A DNA stretch of 13,548 nt from FEN-1297 sp046705645 (GTDB lineage: Bacteria; Bacteroidota; Ignavibacteria; Ignavibacteriales; Ignavibacteriaceae), in assembly GCA_046705645.1 (NCBI GenBank), contig JBJKQE010000102.1, positions 1 through 13,548 on the forward strand. Direction: 5' to 3'. Both the position numbers and the translations under genes were made by a program. The notes below the pieces were generated by a model that did not search any database, was not told the DNA's origin, and saw only the letters and a program-made list of their open reading frames with translations. Below, in pieces: positions 6,338-12,135 of this stretch. Within the stretch, counting starts at the first letter, position 1; each line of letters opens with the position of its first letter.

Positions 6338-6839
6338 AACAATAGTTTTTATATCTGCCTTTATTTTATTATCTGCCGGATGTAAAAATCCGTTTGCACC
6401 GGCTTTAGATGCCGGAGCAAATAATTCTTCTACAGCTCTTGCCGATCAAAAAACTATTGACGGGGTTTTCCAGAACTTTCAATATGCGTACACATTCAAA
6501 GACACAAGTATTTACGGAAAAATAATAAGCAGTGATTTTATTTTTACTTATCATGATTATGATCAGGGAATAGATGTTTCATGGGGCAGGGATGATGAAA
6601 TGAAGACTACCTACGGCTTATTTCAAAATTCTCAAAACTTAAATCTTATTTGGAATAATATAGTTTTATCTTCGGTGGATTCTACAACTGCAAACATTGT
6701 CCGAGGATTTAATTTAACTATTACATTTAGCCCGACGGATGTTCCCCGATTGGACGGAAGAGTAAATATGACGTTGAGAAAAGATCCGGCCAGTCAAAAG
6801 TGGCTGATTACACGATGGATAGATGAGTCGAATTTCTAA
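6333..6839 (+). CDS. Small lipoprotein of unknown function (second of a pair), probable ATT start
   Basis: The reading frame is open from just after a stop at 6318 to 6839. The first ATG in frame (6600) would leave only 79 residues and cut away a perfect lipoprotein signal. Reading from ATT 6333 gives 168 residues beginning (M)KTIVFISAFILLSAGC, with lipobox LSAGC and cysteine 17. ATT directly precedes the Lys of the signal peptide, follows GGGAGGA, and overlaps the previous stop by one base (ATTAA). ATA at 6342 is a poorer alternative because it drops the N-terminal Lys. The mature part resembles the previous lipoprotein in layout: an early helix and aromatic strand (FQNFQYAYTF), then IVRGFNLTITFS and a closing WLITRWID. 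Function unknown; a fold like NTF2/SnoaL is a guess. Confidence 0.8.
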   Translation: MKTIVFISAFILLSAGCKNPFAPALDAGANNSSTALADQKTIDGVFQNFQYAYTFKDTSIYGKIISSDFIFTYHDYDQGIDVSWGRDDEMKTTYGLFQNSQNLNLIWNNIVLSSVDSTTANIVRGFNLTITFSPTDVPRLDGRVNMTLRKDPASQKWLITRWIDESNF

Positions 6840-6883
6840 ATGAAAAAATTTAAATAAATCGTTGTTCCTGACAAATATTAAAA

Positions 6884-6924
6884 ACATTGTCCAAAGGACT
6901 CCTTTGGAGAAACAGTTGCAATGT
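6884..6924. repeat. Nested perfect hairpin, REP-like
   Basis: An 8-bp perfect stem, TCCAAAGG and CCTTTGGA with a 3-base loop (6890-6908), lies inside an outer inverted pair ACATTG (6884-6889) and CAATGT (6919-6924). It follows the second lipoprotein gene by about 45 bases. No T-run follows on the plus strand, so a palindromic repeat is more likely than a classical terminator, though it could protect or end the transcript. Confidence 0.6.
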
Positions 6925-6941
6925 GATTTATTATATTATGG

Positions 6942-7080
6942 AGGCTGTTTTAAAAATATCATTCCGGGCTTGACCCGGAATCTCATATGACGAAATTGTT
7001 GAAAAAAGAGATTCTGAATCTTCCAAGGGAATGCCTTTGGCAAAGTTCAGAATGACAAATTAATAGTTTTAAGACAGCCT
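6942..7080. mobile_element. MITE-like element 1 (139 bp)
   Basis: The ends are inverted repeats: AGGCTGTTTTAAAA (6942-6955) and TTTTAAGACAGCCT (7067-7080), matching at 13 of 14 positions. Inside are a perfect 8-bp hairpin ATTCCGGG / CCCGGAAT (6961-6981) and a second inverted pair ATTCTGAA / TTCAGAAT (from about 7013 to 7054). It has no coding capacity. I see no clear target-site duplication. The structure fits a non-autonomous, transposase-dependent element or an intergenic repeat; which transposase would move it cannot be told here. Confidence 0.65.
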
Positions 7081-7283
7081 TTTATAAAAACAACTATATA
7101 TATTTGAACTTTTTTAATTTATCTATCAATGGTAGGCAGTTTATAAGTTATGATATCAATTTCGAATAACAGGTTTAAATATATATTTATTAAAAGTATA
7201 GGATCAGTAAAATATATTTTTATGAAATATAGAGTTTTGGATTTATCCGTTTTTGCTTAACTAAGTTCAATTAACTATATTTT
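7081..7283. other. Non-coding AT-rich stretch between the two repeat elements
   Basis: About 200 bases with no open frame longer than a dozen codons with a start, and no clear hairpin or promoter. I see nothing functional in it. Confidence 0.6.
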
Positions 7284-7437
7284 TAGTAGTGGTCTAATTT
7301 GTCTAAGCTTTGAAAATTATTTTTTGTCATCCCGAGCGAAGTCGAGGGATTTAATTTAATTAAAGGATGTTATGGCTCGACTCAGCTCGCCATAACACAG
7401 TTTAGCGTAAATAATAATACAAATTAGTACACTACCA
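7284..7437. mobile_element. MITE-like element 2 (154 bp)
   Basis: The terminal inverted repeats are 19 bp, at 7284-7302 and 7419-7437, matching at about 16 of 19 positions with a shared core CTAATTTGT / ACAAATTAG. The interior carries the short palindrome ATCCCGAGCGAAGTCGAGGGAT (7329-7350) in two halves and a perfect 9-bp stem, TGTTATGGC (7368-7376) and GCCATAACA (7389-7397). It has no open reading frame. It ends 31 bases before ftsX, so its right end may influence ftsX transcription. No clear target duplication is seen. Confidence 0.65.
7368..7397. repeat. Perfect 9-bp stem hairpin inside element 2
   Basis: TGTTATGGC and GCCATAACA flank a 12-base loop (7377-7388). No T-run follows on either strand, so it is not a typical terminator. 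Confidence 0.7.
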
Positions 7438-7468
7438 AATTTTTTTATTAAAAAATAGATATTTTTAT

Positions 7469-8332
7469 ATGATTATATTCTGGATAAAAGAAGCATTTAA
7501 GTTAATCGGCAGGGCAAAGTCATCGTTTGTTCTTTCGTTAATATCTACAAGTATTTCCGTATTGCTTATAACAGCTTCCCTTATTTCTATTCAATTATCA
7601 AATCAATTCCAGAATAAATTGAAACAAAATATAAGCATAAATATATTCTTAAAGGATTCTTTATCCGACTCCGCAATTAACCGGCTTCAGACAAAATTAA
7701 AAAGCACTTCTTATATTAACACGCTGAAATATATTGATAAAAAAGAAGCTGCCGCGACTTTTATTAAAGAAACGGGTGAAGATTTTAGAAAGATACTGGA
7801 TTATAACCCGCTCCCGGCTTCATTTTTAATTACGTTGAAAGAAGGATACGTTGATAAAGATTCGCTGAATAATATAACATCATCGCTTTCAAATTTAAAA
7901 GGTGTTGATGATGTCGTTTTCCAGCAGGCGTTTGTTTACAAACTGCTATCCTTTTTGAATAGAATAAAAAAATATATTTTTATTATTACTGCAGTATTGT
8001 TTTTTATTTCTCTTTATATTGTTTACAGTACCGTTAAGTTAATTACAAAATCGAAATACGAAGAAATGGAGACCATGAAGTTAGTTGGAGCTAAATTATC
8101 AACTATTAAAATGCCGATAGTTCTTAATAGTATATTTATCGGTATATTTGCCGGAATAATTTCTTTAATCGTGTTTTTTCTAATATTTAATTATTTCGGT
8201 AATATAATCGACGTGCGCAAAATAATAGATAGTAAAAACGCAGCTTACCTTGCGGTACTTTTTGCAACCGGGCCTGTAATTGGAATTATTGTAAGCTTGT
8301 TTTCGCTTAGGAAAATAAATTTAAAAATTTGA
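7469..8332 (+). CDS. ftsX: FtsX-like ABC transporter permease (cell division)
   Basis: 287 residues with the FtsX layout: N-terminal cytoplasmic stretch, TM1 (about 19-43), a large periplasmic domain (45-165), then TM2 (168-190), TM3 (217-241) and TM4 (260-280). Diagnostic segments are INIFLKDSLS, the helix IDKKEAAATFIKETGEDFRKILDYNPLPASF (89-119) and KYEEMETMKLVGAKLSTI (196-213) after TM2. With FtsE, FtsX couples the division ring to peptidoglycan hydrolases through its periplasmic domain. ftsE is not next to it. The usual acidic position in the PFL.EG motif after LVGA reads MPIVLNS here. The ATG has no clear ribosome binding site, and the gene stands alone between the repeat elements and the polysaccharide locus. 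Confidence 0.9.
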   Translation: MIIFWIKEAFKLIGRAKSSFVLSLISTSISVLLITASLISIQLSNQFQNKLKQNISINIFLKDSLSDSAINRLQTKLKSTSYINTLKYIDKKEAAATFIKETGEDFRKILDYNPLPASFLITLKEGYVDKDSLNNITSSLSNLKGVDDVVFQQAFVYKLLSFLNRIKKYIFIITAVLFFISLYIVYSTVKLITKSKYEEMETMKLVGAKLSTIKMPIVLNSIFIGIFAGIISLIVFFLIFNYFGNIIDVRKIIDSKNAAYLAVLFATGPVIGIIVSLFSLRKINLKI

Positions 8333-8422
8333 AGTAATAAAATTATTTTCTAATTTTTAATTAAAGAAAATAAATATTACGTATTTGATTATTTCGTTAA
8401 TAAAGTTATTTATATTGATTAA

Positions 8423-10027
8423 TTGGTTAACTTAAAGTTTAAAAATTTTTTATTCCTGGCAATTTTTTCATTCATTTTTTGCCGGTCTGCATATCCACAG
8501 AATATCCCCAATTATAAGGAGAGAGCGTTAGGTTCTTCATCCGATTCCGCACCGGCACAGAACGATTTGTTAAGCATATCTGATGTGAGTGTTAACCCGG
8601 AAGAATATATTGTCGGTCCTGGGGACGAAATTTTCATTTCTATAAGCGGTATGCAGGATATTACGGCAAATTTAATTATAAACCAAGAAGGATATTTATT
8701 TATACCTAAAGTAGGCGGGGTAGACTTAAAAAATTCAAATCTGATTGATGCGAAAAATAAAATTATTGATGCAATAAACCATTATTATAAAAATGTGGAT
8801 GTATTTGTTTCACTTGTCAGGTTCAGAAGAATAAAAGTCTCACTTGTCGGCGATGTGAAAAACCCGTCATCATATATATTACCGGGTAATGCAAGGCTTA
8901 TAGATTTAATTGTTAATTCAACAGGCTTGAATAATACTTCAAATTATAGAGACATAAAAATTACCGGTAAAGACGGCAATTCAAAGTTCTACGATCTATT
9001 AAGATACCTGAGATTCGGTGATAGAAAAAATAATCCCTTATTGCACGAAGGTGATATTATATTGGTTGACAAAGTCGACAAAACTATATCGATCAGCGGT
9101 GAAATAAAATATCCCGGAACTTATGAATATATAAAAGGAGAAACAGCTGCCGATTTTATTAATCTTGCAGGAGGTTTTTTAAATAAAGCCAGAACGGATA
9201 CAATTGAAATTGTTAGATTTGAAGATAACGGAAAGGTTCAAAAAAGTTTATATTATTCTTACAAAGAACTGGTTGATAATAAATTTGAGTTGGAAAATCA
9301 GGATATGATAATTGTACGGCAAAAACCTTTATATTATATCGATAGATTTGTACAAGTTAGCGGCTTGGTAAAATATCCCGGATATTATAAGATAGTTGAA
9401 GATAAAACTACATTAACCGATATTATCGATGAAGCGGGTGGCTTCCTTAAAGATGCCTCTTTAATTGATGCTACATTGACCAGAAAACTGGGAACTGTTG
9501 AGAAGGATCCGGAATATGAAAGATTAAAGGGAATGCAGCGCAAAGACATGACTGATGATGAATATGATTATTTCAAAGCTAAATCTAGAGAAGAAAAGGG
9601 TAAAGTAGTAGTTGATTTTGTAGCTCTTTTCAAAAAACATGATAAATCAGAAGATTTAATTCTAAAAAACGGAGATATAATAAACGTTCCCGAAGCAAAA
9701 GACTACATTATAATGCTTGGTCAGGTTAAAAATCCCGGTGACGTTATTTATAAAAAAGACCTCACGGTTGATGACTATATAAAATTAGCCGGGGGATTCG
9801 GATGGCGAGCAGTAAAAGGGGATGTGCGAGTTATTCGTGCAAATTCCGGAGAGTGGATTGAAGCTGATAAAGTTGTTTCGTTAAAGCCGGGAGACACTAT
9901 CTGGATTCCCGAAGAATCACCGGCACCAAAATTCTGGGATATATTTACTACTTCATTACAAATATTAGGGGCGCTTGCTTCAATAGTTGCTGCAACTGTT
10001 GCAATAATAGTAGCTACGAGGAAATAA
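8423..10027 (+). CDS. Polysaccharide export outer-membrane protein (Wza-like, multiple SLBB domains)
   Basis: 534 residues. An N-terminal signal peptide (NLKFKNFLFLAIFSFIFCRSAYPQ) lacks a proper lipobox at Cys20. The Poly_export domain (about 58-135) starts EEYIVGPGDEIFISISG. At least four SLBB units follow at about 138-215 (VSLVGDVKNPSSY), 222-298 (ISISGEIKYPGTYEY), 310-422 (VQVSGLVKYPGYY, with a charged insertion at about 355-395) and 430-497 (MLGQVKNPGDV). A C-terminal hydrophobic helix (507-531) ends ATRK and may cross the outer membrane as in Wza. It forms the exit channel for capsule or exopolysaccharide. The start is TTG 8423: a TAA stop sits just before it, no ATG follows near the signal peptide, and no clear ribosome binding site is seen. 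The next gene starts one base after its stop. Confidence 0.93.
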   Translation: MVNLKFKNFLFLAIFSFIFCRSAYPQNIPNYKERALGSSSDSAPAQNDLLSISDVSVNPEEYIVGPGDEIFISISGMQDITANLIINQEGYLFIPKVGGVDLKNSNLIDAKNKIIDAINHYYKNVDVFVSLVRFRRIKVSLVGDVKNPSSYILPGNARLIDLIVNSTGLNNTSNYRDIKITGKDGNSKFYDLLRYLRFGDRKNNPLLHEGDIILVDKVDKTISISGEIKYPGTYEYIKGETAADFINLAGGFLNKARTDTIEIVRFEDNGKVQKSLYYSYKELVDNKFELENQDMIIVRQKPLYYIDRFVQVSGLVKYPGYYKIVEDKTTLTDIIDEAGGFLKDASLIDATLTRKLGTVEKDPEYERLKGMQRKDMTDDEYDYFKAKSREEKGKVVVDFVALFKKHDKSEDLILKNGDIINVPEAKDYIIMLGQVKNPGDVIYKKDLTVDDYIKLAGGFGWRAVKGDVRVIRANSGEWIEADKVVSLKPGDTIWIPEESPAPKFWDIFTTSLQILGALASIVAATVAIIVATRK

Positions 10028-10028
10028 A

Positions 10029-11177
10029 TTGACATATCATGAAATATTAAATATAATTATTTTTAACAGGGTTAAAATAATCAAAGTGACTTTTCTCTCT
10101 ACAATAATCATTTTCTTAATTTTATATTTTGTATATCCTGTTACTTACCGAGCGACCGTTACGATTTTACCTCCTGAAAATAATTCCCATATGAACGGCT
10201 TAGAGAGCCTAATGGGCGGACAGGATTTCTCAAACCTGCTTTCAGGCGGAAATTCGAATGCAAATTCCCAATTGTTTATGCAGATAATAAAAAGCCGGTC
10301 TGCCGCCTTATATGTGGTTAAAAATAATAATCTGCAAAAATTTTATAATATAAAAAATGAATATAAAGCAGCTCAAAGGCTGAATGGTAATTTAAATATT
10401 GAGGTTTCTAAAGAAGGTATCATTTCATTAAGCGTAAATGTTAAGACGAATTTATTTCCTTTTTTTACAGGCCAGGGTGATTCAATTAGAAAACTAGCTG
10501 CTGCCCTCTCCAACAGTTTTGTTAAAGCCTTGGATAAAATAAACCAGGAGAAATTAATTTCGAAAGCTAAAAAAACAAGGGAATTTGTCGGGCAGCAGCT
10601 TATTCAAACCAAATCAAGATTGGATTCGGCAGAAAATGAACTTATGAGCTTTCAAAAATCTAATAAAACAGTCTCATTACCTGACCAGGTTAATGCTGCT
10701 ATAAAAGCCGCTGCCGATATAAGAACGGAAATTATGAAAACAGAAGTTGAAATCGGCTTAATGCAGAATAATTTTAGAGAAGACAACAAAGCCTTAATCG
10801 CATTAAAAGATAAACTGCAGCAGCTGAAAGATCAATATTCAAAAATGGAAATGGGAAGCCAGGATTATCTTGTTACATTTAAAGACGTCCCGGAACTTGG
10901 AAAACATTTGGCTAATTTATTTCGGGAAGTTAAGATTCAAAACGAAGTATATTCGATGCTTCAGCAGGAATATTATAAGGAACTGATTCAGGAACATAAA
11001 GACATACCTACTGTTCAAATCCTGGATCCGGCAATTCCTCCTTTGAGCGCTTCATCTCCAAGAACTATATTTTCCAGTGTTATGGGAGGTATATTTGTAT
11101 TTTTAGTTATGTGTTTCATATGCATCGTTAGTGAAAGAAAAATTTACTTATTTAAAAAAAATAATACAAAGGGATAG
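10029..11177 (+). CDS. Wzz-type polysaccharide chain-length/co-polymerase protein
   Basis: 382 residues. TM1 is at about 17-37, a periplasmic domain runs to about 343 with long coiled coils (170-275), and TM2 is at about 346-367, followed by a short basic tail. The Pro-rich ILDPAIPPLSASSPR just before TM2 is the usual Wzz/PCP signature. A Gly/Asn/Ser-rich segment at 59-82 interrupts the start of the periplasmic domain. No Walker motifs or tyrosine cluster follow TM2, so it lacks the BY-kinase domain; any kinase would be separate. It should bridge the inner-membrane polymerase and the SLBB channel. The start is TTG 10029, one base after the previous stop, with GAGGA at 10018-10022. Confidence 0.92.
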   Translation: MTYHEILNIIIFNRVKIIKVTFLSTIIIFLILYFVYPVTYRATVTILPPENNSHMNGLESLMGGQDFSNLLSGGNSNANSQLFMQIIKSRSAALYVVKNNNLQKFYNIKNEYKAAQRLNGNLNIEVSKEGIISLSVNVKTNLFPFFTGQGDSIRKLAAALSNSFVKALDKINQEKLISKAKKTREFVGQQLIQTKSRLDSAENELMSFQKSNKTVSLPDQVNAAIKAAADIRTEIMKTEVEIGLMQNNFREDNKALIALKDKLQQLKDQYSKMEMGSQDYLVTFKDVPELGKHLANLFREVKIQNEVYSMLQQEYYKELIQEHKDIPTVQILDPAIPPLSASSPRTIFSSVMGGIFVFLVMCFICIVSERKIYLFKKNNTKG

Positions 11178-11180
11178 AAA

Positions 11181-12131
11181 TTGTATAAGCCAACAGCTGT
11201 AGTAACCGGCGGTGCAGGATTTTTAGGGTCTCATTTATGCGATAAATTATTAGCTGAAAAATTTAAAGTAATTTGTGTGGATAATTTAATAACCGGCAAC
11301 GTAAAAAATATTTCTCACCTAGCGGGTAACGAAGATTTTTCATTTGTAAAACATGATATAACTAATTATATCTATTTACCCGGCAGAATAGACTATATAT
11401 TACATTTCGCTTCACCTGCTAGCCCGATCGATTATTTACAACTTCCAATACAAACATTAAAAGTAGGCTCTTTAGGAACACATAAAGTTCTCGGATTAGC
11501 AAAGGAAAAAAAAGCCAGGATGCTTTTGGCTTCTACCTCCGAAGTATATGGAGATCCCAATGTTCACCCTCAGGCGGAAGAATATTGGGGAAATGTCAAC
11601 CCGATTGGTCCGAGAGGAGTTTATGACGAGGCAAAAAGATTTGCTGAAGCAATTACTATGGCATATCATCGCTATCACGGAGTTGATACGAGAATTGTTA
11701 GAATTTTCAATACGTATGGCCCGAGGATGAGATTAGATGACGGGAGAGCACTGCCGGCATTTGTCGGACAGGCTTTGCGAAAACAGAACTTGACTGTGTT
11801 TGGAGACGGTTCCCAGACAAGAAGCTTTTGTTATGTATCTGATTTGGTTGACGGCATTTTTAAGCTGTTAATGTCAAGTGAAGTTGAGCCCGTAAACATA
11901 GGCAATCCAGAAGAAATAACTATAAAGCAGTTTGCAGAAGAAATAATTAAATTGACAGGAACCAAAAGTAAAATTAAATATGTAGACCTCCCGGAAGATG
12001 ACCCGAAGGTTCGGCAGCCTAACATTGACAAAGCTAGAAAAATTCTCGGTTGGGAGCCGAAAGTAAATCGGACCGATGGTTTGAAAATAACTTTGGAATA
12101 TTTCAAAAAAGTTATTCATGATAATCACTGA
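11181..12131 (+). CDS. uxs: UDP-glucuronate decarboxylase (UDP-xylose synthase)
   Basis: 316-residue extended short-chain dehydrogenase/reductase that converts UDP-glucuronate to UDP-xylose using bound NAD. The NAD loop is GGAGFLGS (Gly10, Gly13, Gly16). The catalytic set is visible: Thr119 and Glu121 in STSEVYGDP, Tyr148 and Lys152 in YDEAK, and Arg278 in DDPKVRQP. Subfamily marks separating it from epimerases are FASPASPIDYLQLPIQTLK (77-95), VGSLGTHKVLGLAK and YGPRMRLDDGR. It supplies a pentose donor for the polymer of this locus. The start is TTG 11181 with AAGGGA at 11169-11174, the site overlapping the end of the Wzz gene; the N-terminus fits the family exactly. Confidence 0.96.
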   Translation: MYKPTAVVTGGAGFLGSHLCDKLLAEKFKVICVDNLITGNVKNISHLAGNEDFSFVKHDITNYIYLPGRIDYILHFASPASPIDYLQLPIQTLKVGSLGTHKVLGLAKEKKARMLLASTSEVYGDPNVHPQAEEYWGNVNPIGPRGVYDEAKRFAEAITMAYHRYHGVDTRIVRIFNTYGPRMRLDDGRALPAFVGQALRKQNLTVFGDGSQTRSFCYVSDLVDGIFKLLMSSEVEPVNIGNPEEITIKQFAEEIIKLTGTKSKIKYVDLPEDDPKVRQPNIDKARKILGWEPKVNRTDGLKITLEYFKKVIHDNH

Positions 12132-12135
12132 TTAG

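Noticed and set aside
6600..6839. A 79-residue protein starting at ATG 6600.
   Set aside because: The same frame is open back to 6321 and carries a perfect lipoprotein signal; ATG 6600 is internal.
7329..7397. The palindromes upstream of ftsX as a CRISPR array or riboswitch.
   Set aside because: No repeated unit with regular spacers and no known aptamer motif; they fit better as the interior of the MITE-like element.
8344..8372. Inverted repeat TATTTTCT / AGAAAATA after ftsX as a terminator.
   Set aside because: It is almost pure A/T, has a 13-base loop and no following T-run, so it could easily arise by chance in this AT-rich gap.
9775..10035. Minus-strand open frame at the end of the SLBB gene.
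   Set aside because: Antisense shadow over the C-terminal helix of a well-supported gene.
11831..12128. Two overlapping minus-strand frames within uxs.
   Set aside because: They oppose highly conserved uxs residues and show no recognisable domain or start signal.
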